A stretch of DNA of 10,907 nucleotides from Pleurotus djamor (lineage: Eukaryota > Basidiomycota > Agaricomycetes > Agaricales > Pleurotaceae), in NCBI GenBank assembly GCA_029747585.1, contig JAPEVF010001335.1, forward strand, positions 1 through 10,907. The letters run 5' to 3'. Below are positions 1 to 8,103 of the stretch, in pieces (position 1 is the stretch's first letter; each line of letters opens with the position of its first letter). Made by a program: the position numbers and the translations under genes. The notes under the pieces are model-generated. The model ran no database searches. It saw nothing but the letters and a program-made list of their open reading frames with translations, and had not been told where the DNA came from.

Positions 1-229
1 TGTATGCCTCCAAGCCAGCAGGTTCGTCGAAGACGGATGGTTGGGTGGCGATAGCATCCAGGTCTTCGTCACGTCGCTTGAAACGCTGCCAGAAAAATCT
101 ACGCTGATTTTCTATAGGTGCACCGAGTGGCAAGGGCGTTTCCTTTTCGTCGGAGACGGAGCTCGTGTCTGACCTGGGGGCTTTCTTGACATCGTCGAAC
201 GCAAGCTCAGCTGGAAGTCGGGTCGTCAT
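1..229 (-). CDS. N-terminal part of a probable MFS permease (left edge)
   Basis: An open frame of 76 codons begins at ATG 229-227 and runs off the left edge without a stop. The peptide is hydrophilic and acidic/basic (starts MTTRLPAELAF) and has no membrane segment yet. From about residue 45 it reads RRFFWQRFKRRDEDLDAIAT, then QPSVFDEPAGLEAY. This resembles the cytosolic N-terminal tail of basidiomycete allantoate-permease-like major facilitator transporters, in which a 'QPSVFD(D/E)P..LE.Y' stretch precedes the first helix. That resemblance is from memory of the family, not a search. The transmembrane part lies outside the window, so another membrane protein remains possible. The gene reads away from the Helitron, whose 3' end is about 110 bp upstream of this start codon. 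The insertion therefore sits in, or forms the edge of, this gene's promoter. Confidence 0.5.
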   Translation of the reverse strand, partial: MTTRLPAELAFDDVKKAPRSDTSSVSDEKETPLPLGAPIENQRRFFWQRFKRRDEDLDAIATQPSVFDEPAGLEAY

Positions 230-339
230 GGCCGTGGGTTCCGATGAGGGTGAGGATATTTTGGGAGAGTTCCCATGTCTATTTAACGCAAAGAAGTTAT
301 GTTATTCAGCCACTAAAAAGAGGTTTCATTCATAGGTGA
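230..339 (-). promoter_or_regulatory. Short upstream region of the permease gene, cut by the Helitron
   Basis: These 110 bases separate the permease start codon from the CTAG end of the Helitron. They are AT-rich near 285-320 and hold no recognisable open frame or RNA. They contain nothing resembling the missing C-terminal end of the L3m gene found on the other side of the element. Position 339 is a T on the minus strand directly after CTAG, as expected for host sequence at a Helitron 3' junction. A promoter role is inferred only from position. Confidence 0.35.
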
Positions 340-367
340 CTAGCATTTGACCCGTGCTTCGCACGGG
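340..367 (-). repeat. Helitron 3' terminal hairpin and CTAG end
   Basis: On the minus strand the arms CCCGTGC and GCACGGG (367-361 and 357-351) pair perfectly around a 3-nt loop. The hairpin is followed by TCAAATG and CTAG, with T next. An 11-nt distance between the hairpin and the element end is typical for the Helitron termination signal. The orientation agrees with the minus-strand genes. The GC-rich stem stands out in otherwise AT-rich noncoding DNA. Confidence 0.85.
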
Positions 368-458
368 GGAGTAAGCAGAGAAGCCGGGTTAATATAAATA
401 CATGATAACTTAGGTACACGAAAAAAGGTAAGTAGGTGAACCGAAATGCAACCATGTT

Positions 459-1474
459 CTAATCACTTGATCTACTGTTGGAAGGATCACCAACTTGGTT
501 TCCCTCCCCCGCAATACTATTCGCCCGGCGAGGGAATAGGCCATCCTTCCCTTTAACTGTTTGATAGTCAAAGCGCTGACGCTTTGGAGTCGGGCTGGTG
601 CCTGTCAACAAAATATGGTCAGATCCTATATATAGGCAGGAAGAAAGATTTTGACATGCCTTCATTCGACTCAAGGCGACGCTTGATGGGGGTAAAAGGA
701 GGTGAGTACTTGCCCATAAAAGCAAGAGTATCTGATTGCTTGATTTCAATATCAATATGCTGGAGCCGTCCAGTTTGATCGTCTATGGTGTAAGCCAGGA
801 GGGGCCCGGAAGCCAAAACCCAGGTATTGTTGAGGGGGCAGACCTTCTTGGGGTCGGCGAAACGGTGACACTTTCTGATCGTTACGCGAACGGGTAGGGT
901 CGCAGCGGCTGGCTTGTCACGGAATGCAGTTAACCACTGGGTGCCATACAGAGAAAATGTAGGGTTGTCTGAGGTAGAAGGCGTGGTAGGAGAATCGTCT
1001 CGACTTGAATTCTTCACCACGGCCGCCACGGAAAGGATAGGAGGTACACGTGGATCAACACTCTCGGCGGCAGGACATAACTAAGGAGAAGATCAGAATT
1101 ACGGCGCCATAGTAGAAGCAGTAGGTACGAACTCGAAGTAGATCCCCAACCAATTGATATTCCTGGCGATCTAGAGTCCCCTCGGCTTGCTCCAAATTTT
1201 TCAAGTCAGCTTCGGGACTCATAGCAACAACCTAGGTGTTATGATTGAATATGGGAGGTAATGGTGAAAGAAAGAGAGCGTTACTTACTGATGCTTCGAC
1301 AAAGCAAGTCATATCGAAGGGGAACTCGTAGTTCTCAGAATTGTAGTAATGAAGAAGTGCGAGGATTTGTGTATCATTGGGGAGCCAGAAATTTGCGTCG
1401 AAGTAAACATTACGATTGTCGTTGACAGCGCGAGGATTAGTAAGGACAGCAATCCCGCTAATCTTTGTCGACAT
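459..1474 (-). CDS. Helitron accessory protein, unknown family (possible OB fold)
   Basis: Four exons are proposed: 1474-1289, 1231-1133, 1080-660 and 601-459, giving about 282 residues. Intron 1 (1288-1232) is GTAAGT..CCTAG with a TAAC branch. Intron 2 (1132-1081) has a weak GTTCGT donor but a good CTGAT branch and CTTAG acceptor. Intron 3 (659-602) would be a GC..AG intron with a CTGAC branch. If intron 3 is not spliced, the frame stops at 619. All phases match. The protein starts MSTKISGIAVLTNP. Its middle has alternating hydrophobic strands such as PPILSVAAVV and NTWVLASGPLLAYT, which could be beta-barrel strands of an OB fold. The tail carries a PTPKRQRF nuclear-localisation-like patch. 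No catalytic motif was seen. The gene lies between the helicase gene and the terminal hairpin, so it moves with the element. Plant Helitrons carry RPA-like single-strand-binding proteins, so a DNA-binding helper role is a guess by analogy. A captured host gene is the main alternative. Confidence 0.6.
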
Positions 1475-1783
1475 GGTAGGGAAGTTGAAACACAGGAGGA
1501 CAGTGGGTGCCCGGAGATGAGAATGTAATAATCCCAGTCATGGATAGAAACAGGATGATTTATATGAGGAATCAGGAATGTTTCTGGTGTTCTGGAAGCT
1601 AGTCGAACGGCTGGGGGTCAAGGTGGTTCAAGAAGGTTCGAAGGTTCGTCTTCCCACGGGTGGTTGACGTTGGGCTGGTCCGCCTGGCCGCCTTGAGTTG
1701 ACGGAAAATCTGAACATGGATGAGTCCACTGGAAGTGTGGAAAGCATGAACACAGAGTATCATTATTTAAGTCTATGGTATAA
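1475..1783 (-). other. Spacer between helicase gene and accessory gene; possible extra helicase exon
   Basis: This stretch has no long frame of its own. A plausible intron (1788-1729, GTTAGT..TTCCAG, 60 nt) would splice the helicase reading frame just before its stop into an exon at 1728-1628. That exon adds about 33 residues rich in Arg and Pro (VDSSMFRFSVNSRRPGG and following) and ends at TGA 1630-1628. The phase matches, but there is no clear branch point and the unspliced stop is equally acceptable. A tandem 8-mer (AAGGTTCG twice, 1633-1648) lies just upstream in + coordinates. The remaining 150 bases, down to 1475, are probably the promoter and 5' leader of the accessory gene. Confidence 0.35.
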
Positions 1784-4700
1784 CTAACCTAATAGAACTT
1801 CGGGATACACGATATTTGTAGTAGAAGGTGAGAACTCTCCCCGTGGGTTGCATGGTAGTAGAGCCTTGACCCTCTGCCAAGAGGTTGCACGGGAGAGGGC
1901 AACATATAGTTGTCCATGAGCGAAAACTGGAGATCGTAAGTCCAACCCGACCCACTTGACTGACTGGCCTTGTGCTTTGTTTATTGTCAGTGCAAACGCA
2001 AGTCGGACAGGAAACTGGCGTCGGCGGAATCTGAATGCAAAATCAGCGGTGGCAGTTGGAATGAGAGAGACCCGTGGAATGAAGGCAATCTCCCCATCGT
2101 GGTCGCCCCCGAGCAGACGAACCTCCAATACTCGATCTGACATTCGAGTTACGATCATACGGGTGCCATTACACAGACCAAGCCATGGCGCCAGATTTCG
2201 AAGCAGAATCAAGGGACAGCCAACCTTGATTGTGAGTTCGCCTGGTGGAAGGCTGGGAACATTGATGGATCGAAGATACTCAGAAGTCAATGGTGTGTGA
2301 TTTCCATCGGCGCCGGGTTCATATATGACTTCATCTGCGCTGTGGTATGTTCGTGCCTCACCAACCATTAGGTCCAAGATAGCATTGTTGATGTCCATGA
2401 CGTCAGCGTTGCGTGGGGCGAGTATCATCCTATCGAGGAAAAAATTGGGAGGAGGAGGAGGCGAAGAAGTGATTCCTTGATATATGAAATCTATGAGTCC
2501 TTGGGTATCCGCCGTCAGCATAGTCTCTGGGAAAACGACATTCCCATCACCATTGGTGTTGCGTCCATGACCAACATCTAGCAGCCACGAAGCAAACTGG
2601 GATGCATTGGGATCATCTCGGACCCGCATATTTTCATGGAGATAGAGGACTTCAATATGCTTCCACAGCGGTGAAGACTGGATTGTTGCATTGACAATTT
2701 CTTCACGTGAGCCTCGTATGACAACAGGCAGGGTTTGTTGAAAGTCGCCGCCAAAAACAACAGTTATACCTCCAAATGGCTGGTCAGAATTCCGTAGATC
2801 ACGCAGAGTGCGGTCAAGAGCTTCTGGTGCAAACCTATGCTGGGGGCCTATCTCATCCCATATAATTGCGCGGGTCATGCGGAGGAGGTTGGCACGTTGG
2901 CTTTCCTTTGGTATTTGACAGAAAGACTCCGGCGTCAAACCATCAATGGGAATTTTGAAAGTAGAGTGAGCAGTGCGGCCCCCTGGCAGTAGGAGTGCTG
3001 AAATGCCGGAGGATGAAACACAGAGTACAATGTGGCCATCGCCACGGAGCCGGTTGCAGATTGCCTTGTAGACAAATGTCTTCCCGGTCCCTCCTGGACC
3101 ACTGAGGAGGAAGACCTTTCCTAGGTCTTGATCAACAGATCTAACAATACAGTTATATGCATATGCTTGATCATTGTTGAGTAAAGGCAATGCTGAGCTG
3201 AGCTGTTCGCGTTCATAATCGCGATTGTACTCCAGCTGCTCGGCAATCAGGGGATTGAATGACTCTTCATTCCATCGGCGGGCAGGTTTTGGCATGGATG
3301 GCCAATCAGAGAGCGATCGTGATGACTCGCGGAGTAATTGGTCGAGAAGGTGGAGGCCATAGTCAAAGATCTCGTCGTCAGTTGGATTGGGAAGACCCAG
3401 GGATTGTAGGCGCCAGTGCAAATCATCGCATATGTGAGATCGAAATTCAAGCCAGAGCGCATCGGGCTGTGATGGTTCACAGAAGAGAAGGATGGTGCAA
3501 AAGAGGTGGCGAAGTCGTGCACCAGTCTGCATGATTGACGCTTCAGCCAAACATTGCCGCCATTCTCCATCATCTTGTAAAAGCCCCCGTGCAAGGCAGG
3601 CTGCATGGAATGTTTGATACCTCACATTGTTGAAGGTCCGGAGATCTTCAAAGGATTTCGGACCTCTTACAACAGAGAGTAAAGTTCTCGCATAGAAAAG
3701 CTCCCCTGCAGTTGGGGGAATAAAGTACATCCGTCCGATCGCAAACCCAATTTGTCGCACCGTCCAGCATTTGAGATTCACGTTCCAAACGAATTTCTGT
3801 GGGAATTCCTGATAGGTCAGCTGTGAAGCTAGGTTCGACAGCTCAGAATCTGCGTTGGCATTGAAAAATGCGGTGAGTTGGGTGCGTTCGTGGGAGGCAC
3901 GTTCAAGAACGTTGTTGGGGTCTTCATCGGGATCAAAAACAACCATGTGTTGTCCAGGGAGATGGATGTGAAGCCGTACAACATTAGGCTTCTGGTCGTG
4001 GACGTCAAACTGTAACATGTGGTGAACGGCCTCGGCAGCAGAGATGTAACGACCATCAAGGTGGGCTTTAATTTCATCGCGTCGGCGTAGCTCAACTGAG
4101 GCCATGTCCCCTCCCTTCTGGATGTACTTGAAGAGGTATTTCAGAGATCCGAGGGAGACAGCACATTCACAATTGATATGACAGTTGAACTCGGCAGAAA
4201 AGAAGGGGGAGTAGGGCACAATCCACCGATTATCAACCATAACGCCGTGCTTTTGATACGCTCTGCCATCATCTGGGCGGTAGTAAAGAGGGAATCCATT
4301 GTGATCCATACTTGTTGACTCTTGAAAGGGCTTTGGAAATCCCTTTGTGCACTTTCCCTTCTCCATGCAAGGCGCTTTCGGGTTAGCGGCACCGCATGGA
4401 CCATGCACCATACAGTTCATGACTGTTTCAAAGAGCAAAGGTTGTTGATCGGGATCTGGCCAGCGAGCCCAGATGCACGAATCGATGGCGTCGACAGAAA
4501 GTAATTTATACGGCTCTTCAAGGAAGATAAGCAGGTGCATGTGTGGAAGCCCACGCTTTTGAAATTCGATAGTGTAAATGTGCGCCACGGTGCTTCCGAA
4601 TGCCCCATGCTTGAAGATGTAGTCAAGGATTGCCTTTTTCTTGAGCTGGAATACGCGAGAAACCAAATCTGGGCGATCGTAAGCTGTTTGGCCGGGCAGG

Positions 4701-7020
4701 AGTTCACGTTCAATCTCAGGCCAATGGGGGTTGCATGTCACAGTCATGAAAATGTCAACCTTTCCGAAAAATCGAGCGATCGCCAATGAATCTTGAAAAC
4801 GCTGGTACATATGTCGGGGTCCTCCGATGTATGATGACGGTAAGATGACGCGCTGACCAATTTCATGGAGATCAACTTGATCTCCAGTGCGATCATGATT
4901 GACAGCATCCTCTAGACCATTATAAAGTGATGCACGTAATTTTCCTTGATGTAAACGAAGGTACAACAGTCGCTGTTGGTCTACGATAGCGTACATATCA
5001 ACCAAGAAGCGCTGGAAAAGACGTCCGCCTCGAAGTAGAGTGAGGAATTCGTTGCGTCGAACCTGCAGTCGATAGGCTACGAATCGGGTCAAGGACATAC
5101 GGCCATCTTGAGCATCCGGATTGAGATTTTCATCGTCGACATGATGTGAAGATGAGTGACGGCGACGATGGCGATGACGTGACGGTGCAGTGTTAGACGC
5201 AGAGTCCTCATGTTGTCTCAGCAGCAAACCTGGGTGCCACCCATTTTCGCCATATGGAAATAAGAGGACGTAGAAGAGGGGGATATACGCAGGGTGTAGG
5301 TCGCTGATGGTTTGAAGCGCACCGCTGCGGCAATGGAGGATGATGTCACGTTTGTCAGCCGCAGAGGCGTCTGTTGGGAGGATGACAGCTACTTCGTCAG
5401 CTGTTGGGAGGTTGTATCTTCGCCGGTCTAACCCAGGTCCAACACGAAGGCGAACCGAAACATCGTTGTCCGAGTCGTAGTCTTGCAGGACTTCATATGC
5501 ATGTTTGTAGATGGATGCATATTGATGGTGATGGAGAAGGACGTCTTGAAGGATCTCCAGTGTATCCAGACGAAGGTTGGAATTATTTGACATCCGATAT
5601 TCAAGGGCGGCACGTGGTTCGTAGATGTATAACTGGGCATACACTGGTGCTCGACCTGGTGCAGGTGTGAGCGTGCCGCCTCGGTGACAGAGCTCGCCTT
5701 GAACGCGGAAGACAGGTTCACCATGACCTTCATTGACGGAATGATCTTCTTTGACAGAAAGTGATGTGAATGCGAATGCTCGGTTATACTTCCAGCTGTT
5801 TTCGCGAAAATCGATGGCCTGGGGAGTTTGCGCGGTGAACAGCTCACGCAGAGGTGCTGGTGGATCCGCTAGAGCTGGAAGATTGACCTGGCCGTGAGCA
5901 CAGCACATGCCAAATTCAGGCTTGCGTATAGGGCTGTCGACAATTCGTTCATCAAACCAATGTAAGGCTCCGCAGTGTTGACATGAGTATATCATGAGTC
6001 CGAGATCGTGACGGGCATTGGGTTCAACATATGGGCGACGCGCTGCACCGAACAGATCTTTTGAACGTCGGATCTCTAAGAGAATATATGAGGATTGAGA
6101 TAGAAATAACATTAAAGGGAAGGCCTTACTGCTCCTGTTGTATGCAAGCGCTAATTGACCTGTTCATGGACCGGTGAGCATATACAATGACACGACGGCC
6201 AGTAATGAACTCACCGAGATTTGAGGGTGGGTCTTGGAATACAGTTGGCAGAGTTGGGGGTTGAGTACCTGACAGGACGGGCTTGATCAAATATCTTTCT
6301 GGCGAGGAGTGGAAACACAGACGTACCTTGGTGTGCAGCCCGCGTATGTTGTTCTCGTTGCCTCCGAGCTCTCTGGGCGCGAGAGCGGTTACTGATATCC
6401 GGCGGTAATTCGACAACAGATGGGGTTGCTGTTGATGCTGGAAGTTGTACTGGTGGCTGCACATCCTGAGGACGTTGGGGAGTCGAAGCGCCGGCCGCAG
6501 CCAATCTTTCACGGTGTCGGCGGGCTTGTTGTGCAACGGCTCGGCGGTTAATGACAACAGGCCGTTCATGGATCTGCTGGTTCCGAGAGGGCGAAACGGT
6601 GTTGTCAATGATTGGGCCGAAGACATCTTGACTGTGGGGGGGGTTGTGTAGGCGGGGGCGTTACCACTTGGGGATCATGCAATCCCTTTTAGCAAGCATA
6701 AGCGGCAAGCCTATGGAGGTCCAAATTCTACGCACCAGAGCAAGTTGGGGAGGCGGCGGGTGGTTTTCATCAGCCGTCCGTATTCGGGGAGTGCGAGACG
6801 TTGGGGTACATGGTATTCGGCGGCGAGAGGGACTTGGTTGATTAGACACATGGGTATCTCGAAGAGCACGCCGACGACGTTCTTGAGATCGCTGGGGAGA
6901 GTTCACAACTTCACTGCTTGGTGTTGAGCCTGAACGTGAACCTCCGTTTGTGGTGGTACGTGTGCGCGGATTCGACACAGGTGTCGGAAGCTGACGCGAA
7001 GTGCGAGCTTGCCTGGGCAT
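1784..7020 (-). CDS. Helitron Rep/PIF1 helicase (RepHel transposase)
   Basis: This is the rolling-circle transposase, which would nick and join DNA through its HUH/Y2 Rep domain and unwind it with a superfamily 1 PIF1 helicase. The proposed exons are 7020-about 6665, 6631-6327, 6268-6215, 6159-6130 and 6075-1784. The introns 6326-6269, 6214-6160 and 6129-6076 are 54-58 nt and phase-consistent, but the first junction is unclear. Within the main exon's frame (numbered from 6112), residues about 41-73 hold a Cys/His zinc-finger-like cluster. HMH of the HUH motif is at 524-526 in RGLPHMHLLIF. The paired tyrosines are Y659 and Y663 in KYLFKYIQKG. Walker A GPGGTGKT is at 1005-1012, Walker B IIWDE at 1083-1087, GGDFQQ at 1121-1126, LTINKAQGQS at 1375-1384 and VALSR at 1404-1408. 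No stop interrupts 1,442 codons. The N-terminal exons are Arg- and Pro-rich and low in complexity. The length of about 1,670 residues suits an autonomous fungal Helitron. Confidence 0.9.
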
Positions 7021-7126
7021 GTCCGTATGCTCTGAAGATATAAGGACATAATATCAGTTATTCGTAGGGCAAACTCTCAGAGGGAGCGTACCACTGTTTT
7101 AAAATTCGGGAAGAAAATAACCATTG
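7021..7126 (-). other. Junction between broken L3m gene and Helitron gene
   Basis: These roughly 100 bases follow the last L3m codons and precede the helicase start codon. No coding frame of either gene is recognisable. The stretch contains a good intron-like 3' end (CTGAT branch, then TTATATCTTCAG ending near 7033), and a GTATGG donor-like site lies just upstream at about 7138. Splicing these would join L3m to Helitron sequence, but not in the frame of the helicase start codon. The candidate Helitron 5' end (A|TC at 7039/7038) overlaps this acceptor. The true border cannot be fixed without a second copy or an empty site. Confidence 0.4.
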
Positions 7127-7969
7127 CTATGGCCATACGCGTCCAGGATCCTTTGCGAAGAGTTCAATTGAGTTTTCGTTGGGGAAGGACGTAGACGCAC
7201 CTGATGAGCACCAGTAGAGCCAGAGGACCGGTGAGAAATGGAGACACCATGACTGGCACGCAAACCCTTAAAGNCCCCAACGCTTCATTCCACCTTGGAA
7301 GCCCTTTCCAATGCTATAATCGAAGTCAAAGTCNAAAATTGAGTAGAGTAGAAAAGGATGAGAAGGTGGACATACGAATTAGCGACAACATCAACATATT
7401 GACCAGGCACGAAGTGAATGGCAGATAAGGTAGTTCCTATTATTATAATGCGGAGGTCAAGATGTGTTCATGGGGAGAGGAAAAGTTATTCTCACCGACA
7501 GGCACAAGCGCATCCGGTGTGACGGGGAACTCCTTCACTATTCGTTTCGGTGCTACGCCTGCTTTGCGGAAATGACCAAGCATTTGGTTTGTCGTTGTTT
7601 TAGCAGGCTTGTCAGACGCAGCCACCTGCACGGCGTGGTACACTGTGTGGTCCCTCCGAACCGTTCTGACATTCGCAGTAACCTGGCAGTTTTCCAGCTG
7701 AAGAAACGTGAGCATGCTTGTCGGAGAGTACAGGGTAGCTTTACACGTACTTGAAGCACTGTTACAGGTTGGCGTACTCCCTGGTCATTCCATAGGGAAG
7801 CCATACCGCGTTTGCGTGCGATGAGACCAGTCCGGATTGAGTTGGGAGTCCATTTGGGGGTTGGCTCGGAAGAGGACGCAGTGGAGGCGTTTTTGGCTCC
7901 TGCAGAGCGCAGAGCGTTGATAACACGCAGCCGGTGCGGACGTTGGGAATGTGACCAGAGCCTGAGCAT
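7127..7969 (-). pseudogene. Mitochondrial ribosomal protein uL3 (L3m), 3'-truncated by Helitron
   Basis: The product is the large-subunit protein that builds the peptidyl-transferase surroundings in the mitochondrial ribosome. Exons are 7969-7751, 7697-7496, 7436-7376, 7313-7201 and 7150-7127. Introns are 50-62 nt and all phases agree. The first roughly 40 residues are basic and Ser/Ala-rich, like a mitochondrial presequence. Family signatures follow: TGLIARKRGM (about 47-56) and QPVTVLQ before intron 1, then LENCQVTANVRTV, HFVPGQYVDV, GGMKRWG, and SHGVSISHRSSGSTG near 181-195. The frame ends at DPGRVWP and then TAG (7129-7127). The family normally continues with GKKM and some 50-60 more residues, which are absent. 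An N at 7274 inside exon 4 breaks the frame unless it is ignored. Even without the N the protein is cut at about 205 residues. The gene diverges from the RRN6-like gene. Confidence 0.85.
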
Positions 7970-8103
7970 TTTCGGTGGATGGTAGAGAAGTCAGTCGGGT
8001 GCTTGGGCGCTTCGAGCGTTCCTCCGTCATTTTAGCGCTTTAGCGTTTGACGCGCCTTGAGGCCTTGACCTGGAACCCCTGAACTTGATTCCAATGGTCT
8101 TCA
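7970..8103. promoter_or_regulatory. Divergent promoter between L3m and RRN6-like genes
   Basis: Only 134 bases separate the two start codons, so both promoters and leaders must share this space. Visible features are two copies of TTTAGCG eight bases apart (8031-8045) and an ACGCG core at 8050-8054, which resembles the yeast MCB element. There is no clear TATA box. The regulatory role is inferred from the divergent layout. Both neighbours serve ribosome production (mitochondrial ribosome, rRNA transcription), so co-regulation is plausible but not shown. Confidence 0.5.

Larger units (their letters stand above)
340..7038 (-). mobile_element. Helitron rolling-circle transposon with helicase and accessory gene
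   Basis: The element lies on the minus strand. Its 3' end is well supported: a perfect 7-bp stem with a 3-nt loop (351-367), then 7 nt, then CTAG (343-340), then a host T at 339. This is the hairpin, CTRR and T arrangement of canonical Helitrons, which insert between A and T without target-site duplication. Inside are a complete Rep/PIF1 helicase gene and a second spliced gene. The 5' end is uncertain. The only A|TC dinucleotide context between the last recognisable L3m codon (7130) and the helicase start codon (7020) is at 7039/7038. That would leave only 18 nt of leader, so the 5' part may be truncated or the real end may differ. The element is about 6.7 kb if 7038 is right. Confidence 0.85.

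Noticed and set aside
351..367. The GC-rich hairpin as a bacterial-type terminator
   Set aside because: There is no T-run after it. It is followed by an 11-nt tail ending CTAG and a T, in a fungal context, which fits a Helitron end much better.
3247..3606. Open frames of 60-140 codons on both strands inside 1784-6112 (for example 3247-3606, 4417-4713, 5428-5847)
   Set aside because: They overlap the helicase coding exon in other frames, have no recognisable domain, and the helicase motifs fix the true frame.
6126..6626. 166-codon frame on the minus strand with its own ATG at 6626
   Set aside because: Over most of its length it lies in a different frame from the Arg-rich helicase exon 6631-6327 and crosses the introns. 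Only the stretches 6268-6215 and 6159-6130 in it are used as helicase exons.
7033..7138. Spliced L3m-helicase fusion using GTATGG at 7138 and CTTCAG at about 7033
   Set aside because: The joined frame does not match the helicase frame starting at 7020 and does not restore L3m motifs.
7204..7428. 74-codon plus-strand frame covering both N bases
   Set aside because: It is antisense to L3m exons 3 and 4, which carry conserved uL3 motifs.
7785..8030. 81-codon minus-strand frame starting at 8030
   Set aside because: It overlaps L3m exon 1 in another frame, while the 7969 start gives a presequence and the uL3 signature.
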